Notes under the pieces: generated by a model
Databases searched by the model: none
Seen by the model: the letters and a program-made list of their open reading frames with translations, nothing else
What the model was told of the DNA's origin: nothing
NCBI GenBank assembly: GCA_000310025.1
Contig: FN649728.1
Coordinates: forward strand, 6,911,197 to 6,975,196
From: Ectocarpus siliculosus
Lineage: Eukaryota > Sar > Phaeophyceae > Ectocarpales > Ectocarpaceae
Length of the DNA: 64,000 nucleotides
Direction: 5' to 3'
Made by a program: the position numbers and the translations under genes
Shown: positions 48,824 through 61,085 of the stretch, piece by piece
Layout of the letters: the number at the start of each line of letters is the position of its first letter
Numbering within the stretch: position 1 is the first letter of the stretch

Positions 48824-51800
48824 TCATCCATCATTCATGTCTGTTTTCGCGCGTGGTGCGTCAAACAGGCGTCCAATTCTCTTGGCCGCCTTGTCACACT
48901 CTCTCTCGAACAAGGACGCGCCGCTTATCCCGTCGTCACACCACCATAACCCCTCCCCCACCACTCCCTCCTGCCCGACTTCCCCCTTGGCCTCGCGGGG
49001 ACTCTTTACCTTGGCGTCGTTCGTCCCGTCGCTGTCGTGGCCCGGGAGGCGTCCGATCCACGTCTCCCCCTCAGACCCTTGCCCCAGAAGCATTGCTGTC
49101 GGGGGGGTGGCGGTTGTTGGGCGAGGGGAGGTGGGGTGTCGATTTCCAGGGGAAGGTACTGCGGAAGTGGTGTACGGCGGGGAGGAAAGTTCTACATTCC
49201 CATCTAAACCCCAAATGTTGTACCAAGTACTTAAGTGTGACGTTCGGTCTTTGCCTCACAGATGACGTTCGTCATTCGGAGGGGTCGGGCTGGTCAAGCC
49301 GACACCCGATCAGTCCTCTTTTCCACACGAACACTGTACCGCCACAGTTCAGTGAGTACATCGCTAGCTCGAGGCAGGTCTACGCTCCTCTCAACCCCGA
49401 GTGGAGGAGGAGCAACTACCTCAGCCCCTGCATGCATGTCACACTAAATAGCTCGAGACGAACCTGCACGAAAACAAACGTCCTTCAATGTGGTCGCACG
49501 CGCGAGCTCAAACTCGTCGGAGCCTACTCTACTTTTCAACAACTGTTGCTCAACACAAACGGTTGACAACTCCGACGAAACCATGTCTCGTTCGCGACAA
49601 CAAACAACGAGCTAAAACACTCACTCATGGCTTGAGACAAGTCCGCAAGGCAGGCTCCAGCTTCCGGGTGCGGACCATCCCCTAGGTACAACAGCTGCGT
49701 CTGATCCACACGAAAACACGTTATGCGGAAGGCAAAGGACAGCAACAACATCAGCGTTTGTCCCCCTTTCATCCTGTCGTGATGTGATGGCGCAGCTGTC
49801 CACTTTGCTGCATTGTCTGAGCAGCTGCGAAAGCTGCATGACCGCGTCCTTCACCTCCGAACCCTGCCTGCGCTAGAAGCGAAAGTTGTAAAGTCTCCAA
49901 GGTCCTAACCCCTGGGTGACGATGTGCGCGCAAAAGAAACAAGTCCACGCACGACTTTGTAGCCCTAAGAATTCGCGAGCTCGCGTTCTAGCTGGTCTGT
50001 AAGCTAGACGTGGCTTGTAATCGGTTGGTGTCATTGGTGACAGCGGGAGATAATCTAAAGCGTTCTCCCTGCTATACATACGGACATGGATAACGAGAGA
50101 TTTGAACCCGACCGGAGCCAACTGAACCTTGCTCACAATTCTCCCAGCTACGAACATGGATAAGAGACTTGAACCCGACCGGCGCCAATTGAAGCTTAAC
50201 CTTGCTCACATCATGCCGGATGGATTCAGCGTAACACACACAATCATGTCAAATGACCAGCTCACAGCTCCCACACAGACGTCAACACACCACAAGACAT
50301 TAGTTATCATAGGCCCATATGTTGTTCGCCGACTCTTATTCAGGTCAAAGTTGCCAAGTCGGTTGAATGCTGTCGAGCTACACAAGCAACCAAGGACAAG
50401 GTACGTTGACGAGCTCTTACCTTTCTTCTGGAAATCAGAGACGCGACAAAAACGGCCAGCAGCCGGGTCTTGAATCCCCCTTTCGTGGGGGGCAAGGTGC
50501 TTTCCAATCCGCGTCTCCCCCCGAAAGACATCGGGAGATCGTTGGAAGTCTGAAGCACTGCTTCCGCACATTCCACATCTGATTGCGCTGCCTCGGTCGA
50601 ACCTACAGGAAGAGACAGTTCACGCGGCGAACGAACGTCGTTTTGGGAGAGAGATGCCGGAGTTTCATTACCGTACAGTTGGGGCCCGCGAATAAGAAAC
50701 GTCAATTTCGGGTCGAGGCTCAAGGTCTTGTTTCTGGAGCAAACACCAGCATCAAGGAGTATTTTCTTATGTTGAGTTTCTTACATTGCTGGCTGTCGGA
50801 TCCTCATGGTTTTCTTCGTTGCTGGCCGTTTCGTATTCTTAGGCTCTATCGTTTAGCTTCGTCTATCTGTATAACTCAGTTTGTTACCATTTGTTATGTT
50901 CTGTCCATTCTTTCACAACCAACCATATCCTCCCTGCACGCACGAACGTCTCAAAACCGACAACACGTAAGTGCGAAACATGGAAGAAATGGAAACACCT
51001 CCGGAGGTAGGTCTCGTCCAACTGGCGCTGCCAAGGTGCTTAGGTGTGCTGCCCCCCTATGCAACAACCGAAACAACACATTGTTGGGAAGAAACACGAA
51101 AAGACACGAAGCTATTTGTCATGAGCGTGTGTTTTCTTATCCGGATGTCTCTTATCTTTGCTTCCGTTTTGAGGTGTGTTGCTTAGTCACTTTTTCTTCA
51201 TTTTCATGAAAACTTTAACCTATTTTTCTTCATTCGATTTTTCTTAATGGCGGGCCTCAACTGTATACGACACAAGATAACACACCCCCTGGACCGATTT
51301 TCAAAGTCCGATTCTCAACAGCTGAAAGAGTTACCGCGCCGAAAACGTGAGCCTGCTATGCTTCTCCCCTGTTCGTGCCTGCCGACGGCGGCGTTGAAAC
51401 CGTCTGGTCGAGAGCTCTCCGAAAACGTATCGTTTCGTTTATGCATCTTCTTCGTCGAAGAGTAATCGAGCTTTGAAAACCGGTCCAGGGGTTGTGTTAT
51501 CTTGTGTCGTATACGGTACCATAGTAACAGGTGGTCAGCAAAGAACCCTACACTAAAACCGATATTGGGTATCCCACATAGAGCAAACAAGAAACAAGTC
51601 TCCGGCACATCAAGACTTATCCGAAGTGTGGGCGCGTTCTGCTCGTGCAAACAATTTTTCATGAGGCATGCGTCCGGCCGTCCGTCAAGCGGACCCGGAA
51701 CTCGCGAAGAGGCGACTTTTTCCAATACTGAGCACGAAATTTCGGAACAAACGCACCTCGGCGGGATTCGGAGTCCCATCCCAGCCACAACGTGGTAAGT

Positions 51801-54800
51801 TATCGTGTCCCTAGATTTTCGCAGCATGCATCCTACTAGCCCAGCAAGAGAAGAAAACAAAGAAACCTTGGCAAGAATATTGTGCTCGGGAAACGAATCA
51901 CCTTGGAGGATGGCGATGCAAGCCTTGGCGATGAGCTTGTCGGCACGCGCTAGGGAGATATGCCGACCCGAAAGCCACCGGCTCGCCTGTCTTCGGTAGC
52001 CCAATACCTCTGACAGCACTCCGGGCCATTTCACCTGCGCGGGGTGGGTTTGGGATTTGATTATGACACCCGATACGAGAGAAGACATAGGTGGCTTTGA
52101 TGATGACACCAACTTGTTGACAGGGTCAGGCTGACTACGGGATTCATGATCAAGTGCTAGGCATGGGGTAGATGACGCCACCAGCTAGTTGACAGGGAAA
52201 TATTGGGCCAGACCTATGTAGTGGTATGAGGTCGGTGGTGAATTTTTAGGCATGGGAAAGTCGATGACACCAATTAGTTTACGGGGAGATGGGGTCAGAC
52301 TGACTACGAGGTTGATTATCAACGCGCCAGGCATGTGGTATGGCAATGACGAAAGGATGTGTGTGGGGTTCATCATGGCACCGGGCGTGTGACAGGAAAC
52401 TAGGGTTTGGTGATGGCAACAGATGATGCGGATGGCACCAATAACATGAGCGGGAAGGGACTGAGAAGAAAAACGAGGATCTGGCAAAAGGCGTCCGACG
52501 ATCCCTGTCGTCTCCCACACTAGTCTAGAGCCAAAGACAGACGGTGCTTGGCGACTGCATTGTTAAAATCTAACGTCTACGACAAGTGCCCTCGACGAAA
52601 GGTAGCCTAACCGTCCTTGTTTCTCTGAGAACCAACGTTCATGCACAGGGGGCGTAGGCGGTCTCCCGATGATGGCTTGGTGTTGGAAGTATGCACCTCT
52701 TTCGCCCTCGATAGGTCAACGACGCTCTCCGCCGCCTCAAGCCTCCTCTCCAGAACGTTCCTAGCGACCAGACCTGCACCAAAATGCATATTCAAATGGA
52801 ATAGGTCATGACCAGGTAGGTTGGTGAAGCCGTCAGCAAAAACAGAAGCGTAACACGTGGAGTGACCAACTCTCAATGAGGTCGGAACGCGCGGTCCTCT
52901 GGCGGTGTGCATGCGGCCCACCAAATCGATGCGCTAGGGCACGCCATGTAGTTGACGGATAGAAACGATCTGCGAAAACAATTCCACCAACGGCCTATGT
53001 TGGCCGAACGAGCGGTGGAGTTGTTCCTTCCTCGCCCGTTTTCGCGAATTGGGGGCAAGCGGAGTTAGGTTCAGCGCTCGAAAACGCCGACCTCGCGTAC
53101 ATGGATGGTACGCGTCCACCCACACACCGGTGTTCCGCAATGGCACTATACCGGGCGTGTCGGGGGGTCCGTTGTCCGGCAACGAACTATGGCTCCGAGA
53201 GTCATGGTCGATAGAGTGCAACCCTCAAGCATCACCTCCGCGATCCTCTTCTTCTTCCTCTTCCCCGCTTCCTCCTCCGCTGTGACCTCCGTCCTCCAGT
53301 CCCAACCACTTCCTCCCCTCTCCTTCTTCCGCCCCCCCACGGCCGGGGTTAAAGGCGTCCCCTCCAATGCCTTCTCCTCCCTCCCCCCCATCCGCAGTCT
53401 TGCTCCGGCCTGGCTCGCCGGATACGTTTCGTCGGCAAACTTCAACGCCCTTCTGGCACGTCGGCGGCGCAACCTCGTCTTGGTGCTCCGGCCGCCCCTG
53501 CCGAAGCCCCTGCCGAAGGAAGGCCTCCAAAGGTGCGAAACTCTCATCTACAGCAGCAGCAGCAGCAGCTTCGCTGTTGCTTTGTCTGCTTTCGGCATGG
53601 CCCTCGCACAAGACGCAGCTGCAGTCGAAGCCGAACTGATCCTTCAGCCGAGCCTGTCTTGACGCCAAGGCGATCTCCCTTGGTTCCAAGTACGATATCC
53701 TATACACAGCGGATGCAGGGATACACGCATTGTGTGTACGCATGTTAGTCGTGCCACGCAGTGCGTTTGGGCTGAGAAGGCCCCTCGCCTTGAAGGTAGA
53801 GTTGCGCTGCTGCAGAACAAAATCAACTATCCATGGAGGCGATGGCTTGATGCCACAAGGAGCCAGCCACACTACCATTGCGCAAAACTTGAGGCTCGCA
53901 AAAACCGAGTGAGAAATCCGTTGAGGAGTGCAAAGTAGGGAGTCCACCCTGAACCAGTGCTATTTTGCGTTATCTTCGCGACAGCAGTGGCAACAAGTCA
54001 CGCATAGTACATTCCAACCTCTAATGGCTCGTACGTAGCTAGCTGTTTCAGGCGCCATCTGGACGATATTGGACTAACTACGCCAGCAGTGTTCCAGTCC
54101 GGACGGTATGCTGTAAACATGGCGCAACACTATTAGTCCGCTGCTCCTCCGGTCTTTGAACAGCTAGCTCCTCACGTGATTTCTTGCCCCATTCGGATCA
54201 GCTCCGTGGCGCGGATCTCGCTGAGAAGCGACCCTTTCTCACCGGCGGGGTTCGGATTGACCCCCTTCTTTTTACTATGGGGCATTTGTGTGTCCGAGAT
54301 AGACTGTCCCGCTCGCCACTTGATGGCGTTCGCCCTGCAAGAAAGTAAAAGCGCGGGAAAACGTAAAAAAATGGTTGCGGAATCGCAAAAATGACTGTTC
54401 GAGTAAGGAAAGCAGATGCGCTGGGAAACATATACTCAGGTGCGGAATGCACAAATGATATGTCGAGAAACGATAGTAAAAGAGCAAAAGAGCAACCCCC
54501 CTTGACTGTCAAGCAAGTCATGCCACCTAATACATCGCCGGAAATCGCTAGAGTTGGGGCGGAATCACAACAATGGCCATGTTGAAAAGCGGTGGTAGAG
54601 GCGCCGTTCCCTGCCTGGTAGGTAGCCATAGCCACGATAATCATGGTTGCCAGACAAGAAAATAAGGGGCAAAGATTTCCGGACATCATGATCGCGGGGA
54701 AGAGAACAAGAGCACGTGGTGTTGACAACCAATTTGGTCATGTTACGTTTCGTGCCACAATGCGTGTGGACGATCAGTTGAGAAGAGAACAACGGTCGAC

Positions 54801-55783
54801 GAGATTTCTCCAGAGAAGGAGAGTTCCGGGAGGCAAGATGAAATACAACAAAGTTCATGAAAACCTAGGCAGAAACGAGAGGATGGTGCACAGCAAGCAA
54901 CGCCGAACGATGTCTCTTAGACGAAGCCGCTGCTCCGCGCGGAACGCGACACGAAAATCTTGCTGTTGCACCTGAAACGTCCACGGGGGTGCGGAAACAC
55001 CTAAACCCAGGGTAAAATACACCGAGTGAGCGTAGCACTAGGTCGGAGAGAAAAATTGGCGCTGAAACGCAAACGAAGATGGCGAATAATGGGAAGGCAA
55101 GCAAAAGGCAAGCAAGAGAAAAAACCCGCAGGGATAAAACCATGAGCAAAAGCGGGGGAAATCGACGTGCTTGCAGCTGTTGTTGGTTATGGTCGCAGTG
55201 CAGACCGACAGTTGCTTGGCGACGCAGTGGCTGCGGCGCGCAGAAGAGACAGGCAGCACACTCCTATGTAACGGAGGTGCAGAGAAGTGAAAGCCTCCGC
55301 AGGTTATCCAAACCCCCAAAATTCGTCTCGGAAGCCGATGCTCTCTACGACAACGCGCCTGCAGCTGTGGTTAGTCATGGCCGGGTGCAGGTATATCCCG
55401 CTCGCGAAGCCGTTGCTCTGTAGCGCCCCGAAGAGCCGCACGATGCCAGGCACGTCTAGCCCCAGGGCCTCCGCTTCTGCTTCTGTTGCCGAGCTCTCCC
55501 GCCCGAGCTTGGCCACCATAACCTTAGCGGTTTCTTCGTGCCTTGTATCGGACAGGAAAACGACGTAACATGAGAAATTGAGTCAGCGCCCGTTTTCCAA
55601 GCTACAGTTCAAGTTTTTTTTTCGTGAAGCCTCGCGACAGGCGCTCCATCCGCCGTTCCAGGCTGAACAGAGCAGTTGTTAGCGTTACACCGGTTTGCCT
55701 ACCGAGCTCTGGAGCAGCACCAGGTTGCGCGAAAGCATCCAACCACCACCCAATCAATGAACCAAAACACGTCATACGACGAT

Positions 55784-55814
<31 letters not shown>

Positions 55815-58806
55815 GCAGCAGAAGCAGCAGCAGCGGCCAAGCCGAAGGAAAGCACGTCACACAGGCAACACCCACCGAAGTTGCTCCGCCAGAAAGACAA
55901 CGCCCAATAGATTAGCGACGTAAGTCCTTAGGGCTACCTTGACATAAGCGCAGCTGCTTCGCTCTCTGGTAGGTCCTGTAGCGACTGAGGGTGTAGCCAT
56001 CGCAGCTCTCCTAGCACACGTTTCAGCCTCGCTGGAGGGAGTTCCAGTATCCACCGGAGGCATAACTCTTCCTGCACCAACGCAATACATGCACCACGAA
56101 AACAAAAAACTGGAGTAACTATCGTACAGTGCTCCCGATGATAAAACAGATCTGTACCACGAAATTTCTGTCCGACTTGTCATTTCCAATGCTGGCAGGA
56201 TAATGCCAACTGAACGTAATAGGTGTGCAATACGTCTTTTCCCGGATATAGCTGACGGAGCTCTATGGTGTCATGTACGAGATGTGTGATCACATCGTTG
56301 GAAGCATTTGTGTAACGCAGCTCCCTGAACCAATAACCCAATTGCACTTGGAAAGGCAGCCGCGATACAAGGCGTGCATCCAACCCATCCGCTCCTCCTC
56401 GTGAAACAGATTTCCATCGTGCACAGAACTCCGCATTCTGCTGCGAACTACGTTTGTGGCCATAAGGCCGCATATTACCCAGTGATTTGGTCGGCCTCAC
56501 TCCGAGCACGCAGAGCATTAGACGTAGGGCATCCCATCTGTGTCACGCTCGTTCACCGGCCTTATACATGGCGATCAGCCCTACTCATGCGGCCTTACTC
56601 AGGGAGCTCTACTGCTGCATGACACTTGCACGAGGCACAAACCTGTCCCACTCCCCCCGCCTGGCCGCACTCAATCGCTGTGGGCATCGGCAAGAAGCGC
56701 TTCTCCACCAGCAGTAGCGTACCCGGGGCAATGTCAGTGGCGGCCGTGAAGCCTCTCCCCCCTCCTCGGTGCGGCATGCTCCCCTCGTAGCGTACGGACG
56801 GATGCTATTGTAGCGGCGGGAGACGTAGCGCACGGTGTGTGGGGAGGGTGTACTCTTATGTTTTGCATGCCTTAAATTGTTTTACCATTGACCACGCGTC
56901 CGCTCGAGAGGACGGAGCATTGTTCCTACAGGACCGATGACCGATGGCCAATCGCTCCTTCCTACTTTTGCTAAAGGTGGCTCAAGAATGTCTCCCTGTC
57001 CTACCTATCCTGTCGATATCACTTCCCTCCTTTTCAGCCTACTCCTGTGACCCCAGTATAGCTACGCGGTGGACGGGGGGGGGGGGGGGATAGGATCTTC
57101 AAATAACTCCGCTAGTGATAAAACGCTCATCGCGATGTTCAACGTTGGAACACTTCAGGTGTTGCTGCAACGCTCACACAACTGCCAAGTTTTGGCTTTC
57201 TTGCGGAGGGGGCGAATGGCAGCCCCCAGCAACTTGTGATAAAAGTTGTTACGGGGAGCGGGAACTCGAACCACGAAAAACTGAAGCTCGAGGATAAGGG
57301 AAGATGTGGTCAAGAGCTTTCCGAGGATTTCGCTATTCCAGAGGCTGGCACATCCACATACCCCCCTCGATGTGGGCCTGCTGTTTCTCAAGGCCAAGAT
57401 GGCTTACTTTGGCCCAAGCTGAGACCCGTCGGGCCTGCTCGTTGTCGTTCGCGTCAGGGATCGAGCGCACAGACGTTGAACGATAGGTGCCTGAAAAGGT
57501 TCGGAAATACCACCTGGCTGCGAGACCCCGGTTGAAGTCTCCAGCATGCTATCACAGAGAGGCTGTAAAGGAGGATAGACTTAAGAATACGGGTTGCGTG
57601 TGAGAAAAAGGCAGATACACCAAAAGACGCACAAATAGAGTCACCTGGAACACTGGAGGGGTAGAAAACGGCGCCCTAGCCGCAGGTCCCCCCGCATCTC
57701 CCGCAACGGCACCGCTGTTCGAAACTTCTCTCTTCTCGATGATGCCCCCCTCGTCGAAACCGGGTGGAAACTGAAACCTCGGCAGCAGGGATTCCCAAGC
57801 GTACAATCTTTGCTTTCTTCTGGCAGTTGGCAGGCTTACCGCTGCCGGCGGGCGTGGTGGTGGCGGTTCTGGAGTGGCCTGGCAAGCGGGAAAGACGCGG
57901 GGCGTTATTATTGTAGCGGTTACAAATCTTGCCGTAGGAATTTCGAAGTGTGTGTGAAAATTCATGTTCGACATGTGGGGAAAATAACAGGAAAACAAAC
58001 CTTTCTCTTAAGCATCTGCCAACACGGGTTGAACCGGCAAACCCATAATAATGCAGATCGAGCCCCCTGTTGTTGATATATGGAACCGCTGGTTTTGTGT
58101 TTTTAGGGCCTGCGGGTCATTCCTCTTACCATGAAAGAAAAGGATGCATGAAAAGGCGGTACGGCGAAACACAACGTCAGGTCCCCTCTCAGAGCAAGGG
58201 TACCAAGCAGAACCTGGGAGCTGGCACCAAGTACTCCCAAACCCCAAACCCCGCGTGAACCGTCCACTTGAAAGGAGTGGGGTGACTGGTGTAGAGAGAT
58301 TCGGACACAGAAAACATTTCCCCCGTGAATTGCATGCTTCTGCATTGTGGAAGCTGTGTCACAATAGTACTACATCGTAACAGAGCTGGGTTCTAGTCTA
58401 GATTGCGAATGTGCGTACACTCTTTAGCAGCGCTACAGCAGTAGTTCGAGTTGGGATCATCCACGGGACTGTCAGCTTTTCCATGCTGATTTCGTGGATC
58501 GACCATGCCACGACGCCACGACGCTCGTATCTGCGCGTTGACCACAACCACCACTTGGCATGCTACGGGCGGGAGAGACATGTCAGCCCAAAGATAGAAC
58601 CAGGCAAGAACCACAACAGGATGAGTTCTTGCTGTAGCAAGCTCGCTGCTCGCCCGGTTATGATGTACCCAGCAAACACGGCGTATTTTTGTATTTTTCG
58701 CTGGATGGTGCGGGAAAACGCTGGCTCTGTGATGACTACTCACCGTGACTGCTGCTGGCTGGTCCTCATCGCTATCCGAGCCGAACACATTCCAAGGGTC
58801 CGCCAT
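48824..58806 (-). CDS. SET-domain (SMYD-like) lysine methyltransferase with TPR-like C-terminus
   Basis: Sixteen phase-compatible minus-strand exons: 58744-58806 (ATG), 57645-57878, 56613-56804, 56501-56537 and 56338-56447 (both tentative), 55938-56071, 55355-55541, 54176-54264, 53236-53699, 52697-52773, 51902-52034, 50421-50602, 49804-49863, 49625-49700, 49335-49427, 48824-49095 (TGA). Total 800 residues. In order: acidic start MADPWNVFGSDSDEDQ; Pro-rich linker; SET-N GRGFTAATDIAPGTLLLVEK; a VCASCKC cysteine patch where MYND belongs; helical SET-I; SET-C with SGIYLHPAMTNHSC, NPNP and IRATELIRMGQEITISYLEP; post-SET FDCSCVLC; a Gly/Glu-rich acidic insert; then helical TPR-like repeats (VLERRLEAAESVVDL, YLGDGPHPEAGACLADL). 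NHSC, the GQEI..SY motif and C-x-C-x2-C are the AdoMet- and zinc-binding hallmarks of SMYD enzymes, which methylate histone or other protein lysines. A complete MYND finger was not seen. Splice joins are inferred. Confidence 0.85.
51262..51516. mobile_element. MITE-like element with about 56-bp terminal inverted repeats, in an intron of the SET gene
   Basis: Left end TATACGACACAAGATAACAC with the following CC(C)CTGGACCG and TTTTCAAAG blocks recurs as a reverse complement at 51459-51516, with a few mismatches. Total length is about 255 bases, with no coding capacity. It lies in the intron between the SET-gene exons 51902-52034 and 50421-50602. A diverged half copy lies at 24775-24900. The family superclass cannot be named from this. 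Confidence 0.8.
52050..52475. repeat. Degenerate tandem repeats within a SET-gene intron
   Basis: Four or five imperfect units of about 70-100 bases recur. Each contains GATGACACCAA(C/T)TAGTT(G/T)AC(A/G)GGG-like and TAGGCATG(G/T)GG-like words (starts near 52101, 52168, 52263 and 52371). They are heavily diverged. Confidence 0.55.
55784..55834. repeat. (GGC)n(AGC)n trinucleotide tract
   Basis: About nine GGC units run directly into about eight AGC units (one GAAGC interruption). It lies in the intron between the SET-gene exons at 55938 and 55541, so it is not translated in the proposed model. Confidence 0.85.
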
Positions 58807-59959
58807 GCCTTCAGAGCGAGGGAACACAACCGCACAAATACCCAGGCACGGCAGGGCTGATTCTCTGTCTTGATCAGCCCCCATTTGGTCCCTAGTCCCA
58901 GTCCCGACCCCTTTGACCGCAACGAGGTGTACGATTTTGCGGGGCCCCCGCCTGATTTCGTGATTTCGTGAACCTCTCGCTCGGCCTACCTCTCAGTGCC
59001 CTGTACAGCAGTACACCTTGTGCTGTGAGCCGGTGAGTGTGATGATCTCCTAGCATAGTCGTGGATATAGGATGTAGTGGGAAGCATTTCGCGTGTGCAT
59101 GTATTAAAGTTTCGTTTCCGACGCTGTTCTTCCCCCACAGGTCGTGTGAGAGAGCACTTCTGTATCGACGTCCCACCTCCAAGTAGAACCAGCATACACC
59201 GTCAGCATTCAAATTTGTGTGTATGAAGTGTGTAGGTGTACGGTTGCTGTGCAGCTGTACACGCAGGGCGTGAAGTTTATCTTGTTCGAGTTATGCCCTG
59301 AATATGCAGCTGCTATACTCCGCTCAACGTTTCCTACACAGCTTCTTTTGTCCAACATAATGAAGTAAACGTACGGTAACACGCCGCAGCAACGTCTAGT
59401 CTACGCGTAACTCTCTCGATGTTGCACATATCTAGTCTATGCGTGGATGCGACGGCATGTCGGTCGTTCGTTGCGATGTGCTGTTTAGCGTAAGACTACT
59501 TGAAACAATATGAGGGCCAGCGCAGCATGAAATTTTTGTTGCAACACGTAACGTGCATCTCCCAGGGATTTTCAACACAAGGGCTTCTCCGCTAGCCCGC
59601 TAACCCGTGCGGTTACCGACGCTCCCCGTGCGAACGAGGGTCATCGTTAGACTATACGGTACTTGTAGACAGGGCGGCAGATGAGGGTACTCTGTAGGAG
59701 AGGGGACAAAGTTAGCGCCCGCACTTGAGAGCCTCTAGGTATGGTCGAGACTGGGATCTTATCATTGTATGTATATTTACTAGATCGGGAGGTAGGTGCA
59801 ATAGTTCTTTGTTGAAAAACGTACCTGAGTAGGCTCGTGCGTTGCTATCATTGGCCCGTTTGCTACGCAGCAGCAGAATATTGATTGAGGTGTGGGGGGC
59901 GCCAATCAATCAATAACAATGTAGACGACAAAAATATATTTATGTCTAGGAAAAAAAAA
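58807..59959. other. 5' flank of the SET gene
   Basis: This should contain the promoter and untranslated start of the minus-strand SET gene. No TATA-like or other defined site could be assigned with confidence, and no further gene is recognised. Confidence 0.35.
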
Positions 59960-60034
59960 GACACCTCCACACGGACTCGAACCTGTGACTTCGAGAGTCA
60001 GGGTGGTATTCATCATCAGCTAGAGAGGGGGTGT
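59960..60034 (-). tRNA. tRNA-like Pol III gene or tRNA pseudogene
   Basis: On the minus strand, 75 bases end in a run of nine T residues, a typical Pol III terminator. The B box GGTTCGAGTCC matches consensus exactly, and an A-box-like TAGCTGATGATG lies upstream. The first bases ACACCCC pair with GGAGGTGT near the 3' end at six of seven positions. A stem TGACT/AGTCA forms an anticodon-like arm, but its loop does not have the normal T before the anticodon. The T stem needs a bulged A, and the D loop lacks GG. The identity of a cognate amino acid cannot be assigned. A degenerate tRNA or SINE head is more likely than a working tRNA. Confidence 0.4.
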
Positions 60035-60090
60035 GGTATTCATCATCAGCTAGAGAGAGGGGGTGGTATTCACCATCATCAGCTAGGGGT
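60004..60090. repeat. 30-bp tandem repeat derived from the 5' half of the tRNA-like element
   Basis: The unit GGTATTCATCATCAGCTAGA(GA)GGGGGTGT occurs three times in a row (starts 60004, 60034 and 60064, the third with a small CACCATC insertion). It corresponds to the A-box half of the adjacent tRNA-like sequence, so only that half has been amplified. Confidence 0.75.
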
Positions 60091-60579
60091 TTAGGCCATT
60101 TCTTACGGTTCTTTTTTGGAGCTGTATTTTTCTTTTTTCCTTCTCAAAAAAAGACAACTGACCACAGAACCCCTTCTTACGCTGTCTTTTTTCAGGAATA
60201 AAGGCCAACAAAAAAGACAATCCATTTTGGACAGCCCATCCTGTCTTTTTCTGGGGCAGTTTTGGGTAAGTCAGGGCTGTCTTTTTCTGTGGTCTTTTTT
60301 TGGTCACAACCACATGACGCTACCTAAAAACTTGAATCTCTCGGCGGTTGATCCCCGCAAACTCTAACGGTGTTCACACGAGCTGTGTCATGTGACTGGT
60401 GCAGAGTCAGTAGCATCAGCGGTAGCGTTGTTTTTTCATTCGCCTGGACCAAGTGGACAACCCGATGTGTGCGGCGCAAACAAGCAGCAAACGAGCCGAG
60501 AGAGCCTGGACGCAGCAGCGGGGGGTCTTTGTTGGTGTACTGTCAACTTTTGCGAACCCAACGTTTGGGCGCCCTACAG

Positions 60580-61085
60580 CCTCCTGATCTGTGTCAACCA
60601 CCACACAAGACGGATCATCGCTGTTACTGGAGTGGGTGGCGAGGGAGCATCGATGAACCAAAGTTGTGACACGGGCGAAAGAGAAAAAAAAATGCTTGAA
60701 GACGAGGCGGGTCATTTTTCCCGCTTGCTCACGACTCTTGCGCTCACAATTTTTGAGCGCCCTTCAGCCTCCTGGTCTGTATCAACCACCACACAAGGCG
60801 GACCATACACACAGCTCATGGCGGATACCTTTGTCATCGCTGGTGCTGGAGTGGGTGGCGAGGGAGCATCGATAAACCAAAGTTGCGACACAGGCCAAAG
60901 AGCAAAAAAAAACTGGTTGCTGGCGCGGTGGGTATTTTTCCGGCGTGCTGTTGACCCTCGCCACCTCAGTTTCCGTGCCTCCAATCGCCCTGTGGTCTCT
61001 AACAGCCACCACCCAAGACGGACCATACACACAGCTCATGGCGGATGCCTTTGTCATCGCTGTTGCTTCACTGTATGCGGAGATA
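60580..61085. repeat. Tandem repeats of about 200 bp
   Basis: Three units share CAACCACCACACAAG(A/G)CGGA, GACCATACACACAGCTCATG, GAGTGGGTGGCGAGGGAGCA and an oligo-A block. The unit is also dispersed at 22625-22985. One plus-strand frame stays open across all three units (60392-61102), but it repeats the same short phrase and has no domain. Confidence 0.75.

Noticed and set aside
48778-49566. A 262-codon plus-strand open frame
   Set aside because: It lies opposite the last two SET-gene exons, is Pro/Arg/Ser-rich as expected for an antisense shadow, and has no domain.
51315-52181. A 288-codon minus-strand open frame as one protein
   Set aside because: Only 51902-52034 fits as an exon of the SET gene. 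The rest runs through intron and a MITE-like element by chance.
53105-53662. A 185-codon plus-strand open frame
   Set aside because: It is the antisense shadow of the large SET/post-SET exon, whose minus-strand reading has clear motifs.
57240-57265. B-box-like GGTTCGAGTTCCC on the minus strand
   Set aside because: The T stem does not pair, the B-box consensus is broken and no A box lies upstream.
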